Assembly (NCBI RefSeq): GCF_001895265.1
Contig: NZ_CP016796.1
Coordinates: forward strand, 620,001 to 684,000
Direction: 5' to 3'
From: Francisella uliginis
GTDB taxonomy: Bacteria > Pseudomonadota > Gammaproteobacteria > Francisellales > Francisellaceae
Length of the DNA: 64,000 bases
In this document: positions 29,123 to 38,688 of the stretch, in pieces
Position numbering within the stretch: position 1 is the first letter of the stretch
Layout: the number at the start of each line of letters is the position of its first letter
Notes under the pieces: generated by a model
Databases searched by the model: none
Seen by the model: only the letters and a program-made list of their open reading frames with translations
What the model was told of the DNA's origin: nothing
Made by a program: the position numbers and the translations under genes

Positions 29123-30433
29123 TTACTTTATATCCTTACTAAGTTTAGTGTTGTTATAACTTGTTAGTTTACTTCTGTTAGGTCCTGTATAGCTATATAA
29201 TGAAGTTGGTTCAGCCCATATGTTTAAAAATGTTCCTAATGAGCCTGATTTGTTTGGTATCGTAGTTAGAAACTCCCTATAACTATTTAAGAATGTATTT
29301 AAATAATTTTTTAGTATCATACTGTATTTTTTAAGATCACCATCTTTAGTATCAAGATAAAGAAAGTCGTTTATATTATTTATATAAATAAGAATATTTT
29401 TACAGACATTGCTAAAAAGGAATGCTCTCATTTGACCGTCAACTCCATGGTATTGGGTAAAACCATAACTATTTGTTTCAAGAAGTATATTGGCAACGCC
29501 TTTGTAGAGTGAGATAATTGTATTTACATAAGGAATATCAGTACTTATATTAATTGGATTTGTTAGAGTAGACTTATTCCAACCTTTTTCCCCAGTATCA
29601 ATTCTTCTTTTGAATTTTTTGGCATATTCTTGTATTGCTTTTTGAATATCGGCCATTAATTTATTAAAATTTCTTATTTCACCTTGTGGTAAGCCATAGT
29701 CTGAAGAAGTTGAGAGTTTTTGTGAAGCTAGTTTTTCTGCTAGCTTTTTATAGTGAATTTGTTGTCGTTCTGAAAATAAACTTTTAAGAAACATTTTACC
29801 ATTAACTGTTTGTGATAAAAGGTAAGTTAAAACAGTGTTGATTTTATCACTTTCTGATATAAGGTTTGGTTTTTGAGCTGCCTCATTGATGAAAAGTTTA
29901 TCTATGTTATTTGGACTTTTATTTATAAAATTAACTAAGGCTTCTCCAGTATTAAAATATATTTGATTACCTGTTTTAACTTTAGCTACACTTGATATGT
30001 ATTTATTTAAATCATTGTTATTGTCCTCAAAAAAACAAGCTTGATGAATTACTGCTAGATAAACAAAAGTTGTTAGTGAGGTTAGTTTTTCAGAAGAGAT
30101 ACTTTTATTCTCAGGATTTAAGCTTGAAAAATTAAAATAATTTGCTCTTTTAAGAGCATAGTTTTTGATATTGGCGCCATTATAAACTAGAAAATCATTT
30201 AATACAGATATTATACTAGTATTATCCTGAGCCATATCCATTTGTAAACGCCATTGTTCGGAGGCCTCTATTCCGCTGTTAGATATTAAGTGTCCACTAA
30301 GTTTCACTGTGCTTAAATATTTCTTTAAGTCACACTGTCCATCTTGAATAGCTTTAAACATTTGATATTGTTCAATAGCATCAAGAAAAGCCTGTTTTAT
30401 CGCTTCAGCACTTATAAATTTGATTATTTCCAT
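29123..30433 (-). CDS. Uncharacterised 436-residue protein
   Basis: Not recognised. A soluble, mostly helical protein with no signal peptide, membrane segment or obvious enzyme motif. It has a good start (AAGGGG eight bases before the ATG). The composition is rich in Asn, Lys, Ile and Ser. Cys is rare, with residues at CDLKKY, ACFF and VCKN. Residues about 330-350 (YHGVDGQMRAFLFSN) carry a His/Asp/Asn spacing loosely like some kinase loops, but I do not rely on it. It is a lone gene facing ldcA, with its promoter side towards the MITE-like repeat before pdxS. Such orphan cytosolic proteins in Francisella include secreted effectors, but I have no direct evidence for that here. Confidence 0.6.
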   Translation of the reverse strand: MEIIKFISAEAIKQAFLDAIEQYQMFKAIQDGQCDLKKYLSTVKLSGHLISNSGIEASEQWRLQMDMAQDNTSIISVLNDFLVYNGANIKNYALKRANYFNFSSLNPENKSISSEKLTSLTTFVYLAVIHQACFFEDNNNDLNKYISSVAKVKTGNQIYFNTGEALVNFINKSPNNIDKLFINEAAQKPNLISESDKINTVLTYLLSQTVNGKMFLKSLFSERQQIHYKKLAEKLASQKLSTSSDYGLPQGEIRNFNKLMADIQKAIQEYAKKFKRRIDTGEKGWNKSTLTNPINISTDIPYVNTIISLYKGVANILLETNSYGFTQYHGVDGQMRAFLFSNVCKNILIYINNINDFLYLDTKDGDLKKYSMILKNYLNTFLNSYREFLTTIPNKSGSLGTFLNIWAEPTSLYSYTGPNRSKLTSYNNTKLSKDIK

Positions 30434-30877
30434 GATATTTCCCCTTTATATTATTTACTTCTTTTATTTAATTTTAACTCCCGCTTAAATATATATTTAT
30501 AATAAATATGTTAATTAATGTATTTGTCTAGAATATTTATGAATTGTAATAATTTGTAACAGTAATCTGGTTCGTTACTTAGGTTGAGATTTATCTATAT
30601 TTAATCCGAATGACTCATGTAAAATAAAGCCTGTCATTCCGGACTTGATCCGGAATCTCCTAGCTAAATGAAGAGATCCTGAATCAAGTTCAGAATGACT
30701 TCGTAAAAGTACACAATACAGTCGGATTGACTATATCTAAGACTACCGGGTGACTTAATGAAAAAGGATAAGATAAATAAATAATTTTATTAACGAAAAT
30801 TAATTATCTATAGCATCTAAAAATACTATAATGCTTCCTGCTATTTCGTTTTAATAAACTAAAAAGGAGTATTCGAA
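30434..30877. other. Intergenic region before pdxS
   Basis: A 444-base gap with divergent promoters for the orphan gene and for pdxST, and a copy of the MITE-like repeat. A TATAAT at 30827-30832 stands about 46 bases before the pdxS start and is the likeliest -10 for pdxST, although its -35 is weak. GGAG at 30866-30869 is the pdxS ribosome-binding site. Confidence 0.5.
30596..30735. mobile_element. MITE-like repeat, copy 2
   Basis: A 140-base element with terminal repeats at 30596-30612 (TATATTTAATCCGAATG) and 30719-30735 (complement of TATAGTCAATCCGACTG). Outside one indel it is almost the same as the copy at 6964-7128; it lacks about 24 bases in the first hairpin arm (GGACTTGATCCGG instead of a longer version). 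It lies in the promoter region of pdxST. Confidence 0.65.
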
Positions 30878-31741
30878 ATGTCTGAAATTAGCTTGAAAAT
30901 AGGCTTGGCAGAGATGTTGAAAGGTGGAGTTATAATGGATGTTGTGAATGCACAACAAGCTGAAATAGCTCAAGAAGCTGGAGCGGTAGCTGTAATGGCT
31001 CTTGAGAGAGTGCCTGCAGATATCAGAAAGGATGGTGGTATAGCTAGAATGTCTGATCCTAAACTTATTAAAGAAATAATGTCTGTAGTTTCTATACCTG
31101 TGATGGCAAAAGCAAGAATTGGACATTTTGTTGAAGCTCAAATCTTAGAATCTCTAGGTGTTGATTTTATTGATGAAAGTGAAGTTTTAAGTCCAGCAGA
31201 TGAAATAAATCATATCGATAAGCAGAGATTTAAAGTACCATTTGTCTGTGGCTGTACAAATCTTGGCGAAGCTCTAAGAAGAATAGGTGAAGGAGCTGCT
31301 CTTATTAGAACAAAAGGTGAGGCTGGTACAGGAAATATTGTTGAAGCTGTAAGACAGCTAAGACAAGTAACTAGAGATATAAATTATATTAAAAATGCTG
31401 ATCCCATGGAGTTGATGTCTATCGCGAAAAATATGCAAGCACCATATGAGCTTGTTAGGTATGTTCATAGAGAAGGTAAATTGCCTGTACCAAACTTCTC
31501 AGCTGGTGGTGTTGCTACTCCTGCAGATGCGGCATTAATGATGCAGTTAGGAGCAGAGTCAGTTTTTGTAGGGTCAGGAATATTTAAATCAGCAGATCCT
31601 CTTAAAAGAGCGAAAGCTATAGTTAGTGCGGTTACTTATTATGATGATCCTAAATTACTTGCTGAGGTTTCAACAGATCTTGGTGAACCTATGACTGGCA
31701 TTAATTGTGATTTTGAAAAATTCTCAGAAAGAGGATGGTAA
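30878..31741 (+). CDS. pdxS: Pyridoxal 5'-phosphate synthase, PdxS subunit
   Basis: The synthase subunit of the ribose-5-phosphate-dependent (DXP-independent) PLP pathway. It condenses ribose 5-phosphate, glyceraldehyde 3-phosphate and ammonia. It has 287 residues, typical length. Characteristic blocks are [15 protein letters not shown] near the start, [28 protein letters not shown], and [19 protein letters not shown] with VFVGSGIF at the C-terminus. The start is preceded by GGAG. It shares one base with pdxT. This pathway, rather than PdxA/PdxJ, is what Francisella uses. Confidence 0.98.
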   Translation: MSEISLKIGLAEMLKGGVIMDVVNAQQAEIAQEAGAVAVMALERVPADIRKDGGIARMSDPKLIKEIMSVVSIPVMAKARIGHFVEAQILESLGVDFIDESEVLSPADEINHIDKQRFKVPFVCGCTNLGEALRRIGEGAALIRTKGEAGTGNIVEAVRQLRQVTRDINYIKNADPMELMSIAKNMQAPYELVRYVHREGKLPVPNFSAGGVATPADAALMMQLGAESVFVGSGIFKSADPLKRAKAIVSAVTYYDDPKLLAEVSTDLGEPMTGINCDFEKFSERGW

Positions 31742-32280
31742 TGTCAGAGAAAGTAGGCGTTTTAGCAATCCAAGGGGCTTATGTAAAGCATACAGATATG
31801 CTTAAGTCTTTGGGGGTGGATGTGAAATTAGTAAAATCTAATAATGATTTTGACGATATTGATAGGCTTGTTATACCAGGTGGAGAGAGTACTACACTTT
31901 TAAATGTACTAGCTAAACACTCACTATTTGATAAACTATATGATTTCAGTAGCAAAAATCCTGTGTTTGGTACGTGCGCTGGAAGTATTATTTTATCGAA
32001 AGGACAAGACTATCTTAGTTTGATTGATTTAACTGTTGAGCGTAATGCTTATGGCAGACAGCTAGATAGTTTTGTTACAGATCTTGATTTTAATGATAAA
32101 ATCGTATCAGGAGTGTTTATTAGAGCTCCTAAGTTTGTAGCTGTTGGAGATGGTGTGGATATCTTATCTAATTATAATCAATCGCCAGTTTTAGTTAGAC
32201 AGGGAAATATTCTGGTTAGCAGCTTTCATCCGGAGCTAACAAATGATTTTTCAATTCATCAGTACTTCTTAAATATGTAA
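31741..32280 (+). CDS. pdxT: Pyridoxal 5'-phosphate synthase glutaminase subunit, PdxT
   Basis: The class-I-type glutaminase that feeds ammonia to PdxS. I choose the ATG at 31741, which overlaps the pdxS stop as TAATG and has AGAGG about 7 bases upstream; an in-frame ATG two codons earlier sits directly on that site. It has 179 residues. The glutaminase motifs are intact: PGGES (46-50), catalytic Cys79 in FGTCAGS, and His163/Glu165 in FHPELTND. The overlap with pdxS indicates translational coupling for a stoichiometric complex. Confidence 0.96.
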   Translation: MSEKVGVLAIQGAYVKHTDMLKSLGVDVKLVKSNNDFDDIDRLVIPGGESTTLLNVLAKHSLFDKLYDFSSKNPVFGTCAGSIILSKGQDYLSLIDLTVERNAYGRQLDSFVTDLDFNDKIVSGVFIRAPKFVAVGDGVDILSNYNQSPVLVRQGNILVSSFHPELTNDFSIHQYFLNM

Positions 32281-32281
32281 A

Positions 32282-33106
32282 TTATTTTTGGCATTTTTTA
32301 CAGTAAAAAGTATTTCTTTGGCCAATAACTAAACTTTGAATTTTTGTATTACAGGTATAACATTCTTGGTTTACTCTACCGTAGACATTAAGTTGTTGAG
32401 TGAAGTAGCCTGGTTTTCCTTCAGTGTTTTTATAGTCTTTAAGAGTAGTACCACCCTCTGCTATAGCTTTTTGTAATATCTTTTTTATCGATTCTACAAG
32501 TTTATTAGCTTCCTTTTTAGTAATGGTATTAGATGCTCTAGTAGGTAATATATTACTATCAAAAAGTGCTTCACTGGCATAGATATTGCCAACACCAACT
32601 ACTATGGAGTTATCCATAATTGTTTGTTTAATCTTTCTAGATGTTTTTGAAAGTTTCGCAAGTAAATATTTAGAATTGAAATCATCTGTTAGGGGTTCAA
32701 CACCATGAGAAGCTAAAACCTTATGTTCAAGAGGTGAGTGATTAGTATTAATTAGCCAGTAACCAAATTTACGTGGATCGTTATAAATCAGGCTAGTGTT
32801 GTCTGAAAGTCGTAAAATTATATGATCATGTTTGACTTTGCTATATGTATTGGTTTCTTTAACTTTGATTACCCCAGACATTCCTAAGTGTATTATTAGT
32901 TGTAAATCTTCTGCTAATGTTACAATAAGGTGTTTTCCTCTTCTTTGAATGTCATTTATTACTTTATCTTTGATATTTAAAAATAGATCTTTTTGTATAG
33001 GGTAGCGCAGTTTATCTGTATTTATCTCTATATCTATGATCTTTTTATTAATAATATTTTTGTTTAAGCCTCTTTTTACAGTTTCTACTTCAGGAAGTTC
33101 TGGCAT
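32282..33106 (-). CDS. mutM: Formamidopyrimidine-DNA glycosylase
   Basis: A base-excision repair enzyme that removes 8-oxoguanine and formamidopyrimidines and cuts the AP site. The open frame extends 15 codons further upstream, but the enzyme must begin MPELPEVET, because the proline after the removed Met is the catalytic nucleophile, so the start is at 33106. It has 274 residues. There is an H2TH region (NIYASEALF) and a C-terminal zinc finger with four Cys (CYTCNTK and CKKC). It converges on pdxT with a single base between the stops. Confidence 0.97.
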   Translation of the reverse strand: MPELPEVETVKRGLNKNIINKKIIDIEINTDKLRYPIQKDLFLNIKDKVINDIQRRGKHLIVTLAEDLQLIIHLGMSGVIKVKETNTYSKVKHDHIILRLSDNTSLIYNDPRKFGYWLINTNHSPLEHKVLASHGVEPLTDDFNSKYLLAKLSKTSRKIKQTIMDNSIVVGVGNIYASEALFDSNILPTRASNTITKKEANKLVESIKKILQKAIAEGGTTLKDYKNTEGKPGYFTQQLNVYGRVNQECYTCNTKIQSLVIGQRNTFYCKKCQK

Positions 33107-33198
33107 AAATTTTATATTGTTATAAAAATTAATGTGAGTATATGATAACATAATATGCTATGCAGTAAGTTTACATTGTCAATTAACGTAGGATAAAA

Positions 33199-35298
33199 AT
33201 GCGCCTAAATCAGCTTAAATCTTCTATACATAAAAGACTTAATCAATCTTATATATATGATTGTAATAAAGAAATTGATTTTAGACAATTTAAGAGCGGT
33301 TCGATAATTGTTGCTAATGATACTAGCATAATTAGTGTTCTGGCATTAAAAACATTTCTAGATAATCAAAGTGTAACAGTATTGGGTACTTTTGATGAGC
33401 GTGCGAAAGGTTTAGAAAAAACTATGGAAAAGATCGGCATTGATTTTGTTGATCATATTAGTTTTTGGGATCATCAAGGAGTGCTACTAGTTAATAAAAA
33501 CCTGATTTCACAAGTAGAGCAAAATGACAATAGATTTTTGATGTTTATTTGTGGGCCTGAAATGCCTAGCTTTCCTAAACGTAAGAATCTAGATAGGCAA
33601 GTATTTTTTGATATATCTAGCTTACAAAGTCTAAGAACTCTAAATGAAGAGATGGAAGACCTTTCTGTAAAAGCGTGGGAGGAGTACCTGTGTCTACTTA
33701 AAGCTCCAGCAGAAATATGGTTTAGACAAATGCTTAATGCTAAGAATAATTTAGTTTTAACTGATACAACAGGTGTAAGCTTAGATGGCCATAAGTTTGC
33801 TACAGGCGCTGTTTTAATGTCTAAAAAACTTCAAGAGATTACAAAGCAAGAAGATAATGTTGGAATATGTCTACCTACAAGTGGAGGTGGCTATCTAGCA
33901 ATTTTAGCGCTTATGATAAGTGCTAAGTCTATAGTTAATCTTAATTATACAGCTTCAGAAGAAGCTTTAAGACATGCAATAAAAAATGCTGACATAAAAA
34001 CTATTATAACTTCTAAGGCATTTGTTGAAAAACTCACACATAAAGGTTTCTTTGTCGAGGAGGTATTCTCGACTTGTAAAATAGTTTACCTAGAAGATAT
34101 TAAAGCAAAAATTAAAAAAGCCGAAGCTATTAAAACACTTCTTAGCATTAAAATGCTACCAGCAGATTGGCTTGTTAAGAAATATATTAAACCAACAAAA
34201 CTAGAAGATTTGTCTTTTATAATTTTCAGTAGTGGAAGTGAAGGTGTACCAAAGGGAATTGCTATTAAGCAGAAAAACTTATTAGCAAATGTTTACCAAA
34301 GTACAAATGTTATTGAGTGTAAAGATAGCGATTCAGTAGCTGGCATATTGCCGATTTTCCATGCTTTTGGTTTGACTATCTCATTGGTTTCACTTTTCCA
34401 GGGAGGCTATATTGCTTGCCATCCAGATCCAACAGATGCAAAAGGTGTAGCAAACCTAATCAGAAAGAATAAAACTACAGTACTTTGTGCAACACCGACA
34501 TTTTTAAGAATCTATACAAAAAATAAATCAGTTAAAAAAGAAGATTTTGCAACTATTAGGCTTATTGTTACTGGGGCAGAGAAATTATCAAAAGAAGTTC
34601 GCTCAATGTTTGAAGAGAAGTTTGATAAGGTAATAAATGAAGGCTATGGTACCACAGAGCTATCGCCAGTTGCTGCAGTAAATAGGCCAAGCAAATCACC
34701 AAATAAAATTGGCACTGTAGGGCTTACTGTGCCTGGTGGGCAGTTTAAAATTATACATCCAGAATCTCATGAAGAGCTTCCAAATGGCACAGAAGGTATG
34801 ATTATCTATAGAGGTGTCAATAAAATGGACTATTATCTCAATGACCCTAAAAAAACAAATGAGGTTATGATCGAGAAATATGGTCATATGTGGTATATAA
34901 CCGGAGATAAAGGTAAAATTGATGGTGAGGGATACTTAACTGTTGTCGATAGGTACTCTAGATTCGCTAAAGTAGCAGGGGAAATGGTAAGCTTAGGTCT
35001 TCTTGAGCAGAAAGTTTATGATGCATTAAGAGAAAAAGGCTATGATTCTCATCAAATAGATTTTGAGGTTTTAGCGGTAGCTACTTCAGATACAAAACGA
35101 GGAGAGATAATTAGCTTACTATATACTTTAGAGGATTTGGAGCCAAATGATTTGAAAGATATTGTAAGGCATTCTGGTATAGAGAACTTATATAAGCCAA
35201 CAAATTATTTTAAAGTTATAGATATACCTAAACTAGGATCAGGCAAGACAGATTTTTCAAAGGCTAAAAAACTAACTAATGAATTAGTCAAGGCATAA
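33199..35298 (+). CDS. Aas-type AMP-dependent acyl-activating protein
   Basis: A 699-residue protein. The C-terminal 530 residues form an AMP-binding acyl synthetase: an ATP-binding loop FSSGSEGVPKGIA (about 343-355), GYGTTELSP, and a TGDKGKIDGEGYLTVVDR C-domain hinge. The layout resembles the second half of Aas (2-acylglycerophosphoethanolamine acyltransferase/acyl-ACP synthetase), including an AKNNLVLTDTTGVSLDGHKFATG-type entry. The N-terminal 150 residues sit where Aas has its PlsC acyltransferase, but I see no H-x4-D motif, so that activity may be lost or different. It is the first gene of a tight cluster, 3 bases before rsmH. A role in recycling lysophospholipid or exogenous fatty acids is likely but inferred. 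Confidence 0.78.
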   Translation: MRLNQLKSSIHKRLNQSYIYDCNKEIDFRQFKSGSIIVANDTSIISVLALKTFLDNQSVTVLGTFDERAKGLEKTMEKIGIDFVDHISFWDHQGVLLVNKNLISQVEQNDNRFLMFICGPEMPSFPKRKNLDRQVFFDISSLQSLRTLNEEMEDLSVKAWEEYLCLLKAPAEIWFRQMLNAKNNLVLTDTTGVSLDGHKFATGAVLMSKKLQEITKQEDNVGICLPTSGGGYLAILALMISAKSIVNLNYTASEEALRHAIKNADIKTIITSKAFVEKLTHKGFFVEEVFSTCKIVYLEDIKAKIKKAEAIKTLLSIKMLPADWLVKKYIKPTKLEDLSFIIFSSGSEGVPKGIAIKQKNLLANVYQSTNVIECKDSDSVAGILPIFHAFGLTISLVSLFQGGYIACHPDPTDAKGVANLIRKNKTTVLCATPTFLRIYTKNKSVKKEDFATIRLIVTGAEKLSKEVRSMFEEKFDKVINEGYGTTELSPVAAVNRPSKSPNKIGTVGLTVPGGQFKIIHPESHEELPNGTEGMIIYRGVNKMDYYLNDPKKTNEVMIEKYGHMWYITGDKGKIDGEGYLTVVDRYSRFAKVAGEMVSLGLLEQKVYDALREKGYDSHQIDFEVLAVATSDTKRGEIISLLYTLEDLEPNDLKDIVRHSGIENLYKPTNYFKVIDIPKLGSGKTDFSKAKKLTNELVKA

Positions 35299-35301
35299 AA
35301 A

Positions 35302-36222
35302 ATGCATTTCTCAGTATTGTTACAAGAGTCGATAAATGACTTAAATATAAATCCAAATGGAATTTATATTGATGCAACCTTTGGTAGGGGTGGGCATTCT
35401 AAAGCAATTTTAAGTAAGCTTGATAAGGGGCGTTTGATAGCTTTTGATAAAGACCCTGATGCTATTGATTATGCTAAAGAGAAGTTTTCTTGTTTTGAGA
35501 ATTTTGAAATAGTCCATACAAGCTTTGCTAAAATTCATGAATATTGTCAGCAAAATAATCTTCTTGGCCAGGTTGATGGGATTATTATGGATCTTGGGGT
35601 TTCTTCACCGCAGATAGATAATGCTGATAGAGGTTTTAGTTTTATGTATGATGGTCCATTAGATATGCGTATGAACACTACTGATGGGATGACAGCAAGT
35701 GAAGCTTTAGATAGTTTGTCTGTAGAAAATCTTACTTATATATTCAAAGTTTATGGTGAAGAGCGTTTTGCGAAAAAGATTGCTCAGAGGATAAAAACAT
35801 ATATACAAGAAAATGGTAGTATAAAAACTACTTTAGAGCTATCTAATCTAATAAGAGAGACAATAGGTAAAAGAGAGAAAAAAAATCCTGCAACTAGATG
35901 TTTTCAAGCTTTACGTATTTATGTTAATAATGAATTGGGAGATTTGGAAGATTTGTTAGAGAATATCTTAGCCGTCATTAAAGTTGGCGGTAGGATCGCA
36001 GCAATATCTTTTCATTCTCTAGAAGATAGAATCGTCAAACAAAAATTTACCTCTTTAATTAATCCTAAACAAGAAATTAATCGTATTACAAGGATGCTGC
36101 CTCAAGATAGCAGCAATATAAAATTAAAATGGATTACTAAAAAAACAAAAGCGAATCAAGATGAACTTGATCAAAACGTACGTTCTAGAAGTGCTATTTT
36201 AAGGGTGGTAGAAAAGCTATGA
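35302..36222 (+). CDS. rsmH: 16S rRNA m4C1402 methyltransferase RsmH
   Basis: The S-adenosylmethionine-dependent methyltransferase that modifies N4 of C1402 in 16S rRNA (formerly MraW). It has 306 residues. The SAM-binding block is [16 protein letters not shown], and the family signatures [11 protein letters not shown] and [15 protein letters not shown] follow, with [10 protein letters not shown] near the C-terminus. It starts 3 bases after the Aas-type gene and overlaps ftsL by 4 bases (ATGA), heading the usual dcw arrangement, although mraZ is not upstream here. Confidence 0.97.
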   Translation: MHFSVLLQESINDLNINPNGIYIDATFGRGGHSKAILSKLDKGRLIAFDKDPDAIDYAKEKFSCFENFEIVHTSFAKIHEYCQQNNLLGQVDGIIMDLGVSSPQIDNADRGFSFMYDGPLDMRMNTTDGMTASEALDSLSVENLTYIFKVYGEERFAKKIAQRIKTYIQENGSIKTTLELSNLIRETIGKREKKNPATRCFQALRIYVNNELGDLEDLLENILAVIKVGGRIAAISFHSLEDRIVKQKFTSLINPKQEINRITRMLPQDSSNIKLKWITKKTKANQDELDQNVRSRSAILRVVEKL

Positions 36223-36569
36223 TGTTAACAAATCGACAGATTAGAATAAGGCTTTTTGAATCTCTTAAAAATAGTTTTTTTAGAAAGACAGTGGGAATAT
36301 CTTTTGTGTTGCTTCTTATATTGTTAATAACTGCTTTTAGCTTAATTGTTGTTCGTTTTGAGTATAAGCTTCAATTAAATCAACAGAAAGAGCTAATTGT
36401 TGAGGATTCTAAGTTAGATGAAGAATGGAGCCAGATTGTTTTAGAGTATAGTTCATTAGCTGCCCCAACAGCAGTTGAGAAGTTTGCCGAAAAAGAAAAA
36501 ATGTCTTTGCCAACAAAGAAAGATTTACGTTTTTTGAATGAGCAAGATGAGGATTCTAATAATGAGTAG
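36219..36569 (+). CDS. ftsL: Cell division protein FtsL
   Basis: A small bitopic division protein, 116 residues. There is a cytoplasmic basic segment, one membrane span (residues about 24-45, [21 protein letters not shown]), and a periplasmic coiled coil ([22 protein letters not shown]). It pairs with FtsB and FtsQ to control FtsWI. The start overlaps the end of rsmH and the end overlaps ftsI. The position and topology, more than residue identity, define it. Confidence 0.9.
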   Translation: MMLTNRQIRIRLFESLKNSFFRKTVGISFVLLLILLITAFSLIVVRFEYKLQLNQQKELIVEDSKLDEEWSQIVLEYSSLAAPTAVEKFAEKEKMSLPTKKDLRFLNEQDEDSNNE

Positions 36570-38256
36570 TTATAGACCTAAGCTTAGGCATTTTGTTGTT
36601 ATTGTTCTTCTTGTTATAAGCTTTATTGTTTTATTCACTAAGCTTGTTTATATGGAAACTATTCAGTATCCAAAGTTAAAGCAAGAAGGTGATAATCGTA
36701 GTGATAGAAGTATAAATATCAAAGCCTATAGAGGTATTATAGTTGATAGAAATGGTAACCCTTTAGCTATTAGTACTCCGGTTGATACTATATGGGTTGA
36801 TCCATTTTATGTAAAGGCTGATAGTCCTCAGCTAGAGCAAGTCATGAATATTTTAAACTTGTCTAAAAAAACAAAAGAAAAGATTGAAAGACAAGTTAAG
36901 CCTAGAGAAGGGCGTAGCGGTTTTGTTTATATTAAGCGAAAAGTTCAACCATATTTATCACAAAAAGTAAAAGATCTTGATATAACAGGTATTCATGTTA
37001 TACGTGAATTTAAGCGCTACTATCCTTTAGCAGAGGTGGCATCACAGATTGTTGGATTTACCAATATTGATGGAAAGGGGCAAGAGGGACTTGAGCTTGA
37101 ATTTAATAAATTCCTAACAGGCCAGGATGGTTACTTTGAGTATAAGAAAGATCTTCATGGTGGGGTTGCATCTAAAAATGAAGATAAATATGTTGAGCCA
37201 AAAAATGGTCATAACTTACAGATAAGTATTGATTCTAGAATTCAATATATTGCATATAAGTATCTAAAAGAAGGCATGATTCGAACTAACTCAGAAGCAG
37301 GCTCAGTGATTGTTGAGAATGTTCACACTGGTGAAATATTAGCAATGGTAAATTACCCTTCATATAATCCTAATAGCATGGCAGATGCATATCCTGATAG
37401 ACGCAGAAATAGGGCTGTAACTGACGTATATGAATTAGGTTCAGTAATGAAAACTTTTGCTGCAGCTACAGCACTTACATATGGTGATAATGTAAGTGCT
37501 AGTGAACCAATTATTGACACTCACCCAGGATTTTATCGTATAGGCAAAAACACTGTCCGAGATGAGAGAGATTATGGTGATGCAGATCTTAGATATATTT
37601 TGATGAAATCTAGTAACGTTGGTATTTCTAAGATGATTCTGAGCCTAACAGATCCTACTATATTAGAGTCTTCTCTAAGAAACTTTGGCTTTGGTGATAA
37701 AACAGGAATAAAACTTCCTGGAGAAAGAGAGGGGTATGTTCCCGTAAAAGATAAGTGGGGTGACTTTCAGTTAGCAACTTTATCTTTTGGTTATGGAATG
37801 AATGCTACAGATTTACAACTAGTTGCTGGAGTATCTGCTATTGCAAATGATGGTCAGTATATTAAACCAACTATTTTAAAGAGACAACCAGGCGAGCAAA
37901 TTAACTCTAGGCCCGTTCTTTCGAAAAAAGACTCTAAAGAAATGATAAGTATGATGGAGTCTGTTGTTGAAGGATTGGGAGGTACTGGTCCAAAAGCTAG
38001 AATTCCTTTGTATCATGTAGCAGGTAAAACAGGTACTGCCAGGATGCTAGAAGGTGGAACTTATGGGGCTAAATATTTAGCTAGTTTTGTTGGAATGGTT
38101 CCAGCGAGTCATCCTGATTTAGCAATTGTTGTGACAATTAAAGATCCAAAAGGCGATCATTATGGCGGTGGTTCAGTTGCTGCACCAATATTTGCTGATG
38201 TTGCTTTAAATAGTTTACAAATCTTAGGTATTCAGCCTGATAATCTTAATAACTAA
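36562..38256 (+). CDS. ftsI: Peptidoglycan D,D-transpeptidase FtsI (PBP3)
   Basis: The septal transpeptidase, 564 residues from the ATG at 36562, which overlaps the ftsL stop region; a more upstream ATG at 36538 is less likely because it would extend the cytoplasmic tail without a Shine-Dalgarno site. There is one N-terminal membrane anchor. The pedestal domain follows, then the transpeptidase with its three motifs: Ser294 in ELGSVMK, SSN at 350-352, and KTG at 489-491 (AGKTGTAR). Its place directly after ftsL is the normal division-gene order. Confidence 0.96.
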   Translation: MSSYRPKLRHFVVIVLLVISFIVLFTKLVYMETIQYPKLKQEGDNRSDRSINIKAYRGIIVDRNGNPLAISTPVDTIWVDPFYVKADSPQLEQVMNILNLSKKTKEKIERQVKPREGRSGFVYIKRKVQPYLSQKVKDLDITGIHVIREFKRYYPLAEVASQIVGFTNIDGKGQEGLELEFNKFLTGQDGYFEYKKDLHGGVASKNEDKYVEPKNGHNLQISIDSRIQYIAYKYLKEGMIRTNSEAGSVIVENVHTGEILAMVNYPSYNPNSMADAYPDRRRNRAVTDVYELGSVMKTFAAATALTYGDNVSASEPIIDTHPGFYRIGKNTVRDERDYGDADLRYILMKSSNVGISKMILSLTDPTILESSLRNFGFGDKTGIKLPGEREGYVPVKDKWGDFQLATLSFGYGMNATDLQLVAGVSAIANDGQYIKPTILKRQPGEQINSRPVLSKKDSKEMISMMESVVEGLGGTGPKARIPLYHVAGKTGTARMLEGGTYGAKYLASFVGMVPASHPDLAIVVTIKDPKGDHYGGGSVAAPIFADVALNSLQILGIQPDNLNN

Positions 38257-38284
38257 AACTTTTGTTTTTTAGATCTTTATAGTA

Positions 38285-38332
38285 TATAATTACGCGTTGG
38301 TAAACTGTTCCTTTGTGCGGTTTATCCAAAGT
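38285..38332 (+). promoter_or_regulatory. Promoter and leader hairpin of rpsO
   Basis: TATAAT at 38285-38290 is a likely -10 for rpsO. Immediately downstream, TTGGTAAAC (38297-38305) pairs with GTTTATCCAA (38320-38329) around a 14-base loop, giving a stable leader stem about 33 bases before the start codon. Feedback by S15 on its own leader mRNA is known in several bacteria, with different structures. This hairpin is a candidate for such control; that is inference. Confidence 0.5.
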
Positions 38333-38364
38333 TAATTATAATCAAAAACAAACGGAGAAAAGTT

Positions 38365-38631
38365 ATGTTAACAGCACAAGATAAGCAAAATATTATTAAA
38401 GAAAATCAACAGTCAGAAGGTGATACTGGTTCTCCAGAAGTTCAAGTTGCACTTTTAACTGCTAGAATTAATGATCTTCAAGGTCACTTTGCGACTCATA
38501 AAAAAGACAATCACTCAAGAAGAGGTCTTTTAAGACTTGTAAGCCAACGTCGTAAATTATTAGATTATTTACATGGTAAAGATGTAGAAAGATACCGTAG
38601 CCTAATCAAAAAATTAAATCTACGTAGATAA
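38365..38631 (+). CDS. rpsO: 30S ribosomal protein S15
   Basis: A primary 16S rRNA-binding protein of the 30S platform, 88 residues, normal length. Recognisable blocks are [34 protein letters not shown] and [20 protein letters not shown] precedes the ATG. It is followed by pnp after 57 bases, the conserved rpsO-pnp pairing of gammaproteobacteria. Confidence 0.98.
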   Translation: MLTAQDKQNIIKENQQSEGDTGSPEVQVALLTARINDLQGHFATHKKDNHSRRGLLRLVSQRRKLLDYLHGKDVERYRSLIKKLNLRR

Positions 38632-38688
38632 TCAAATCTCATCTTAGTTGTTCTTACATCATATAAAATCAAAAAATAAGGTTAAACT

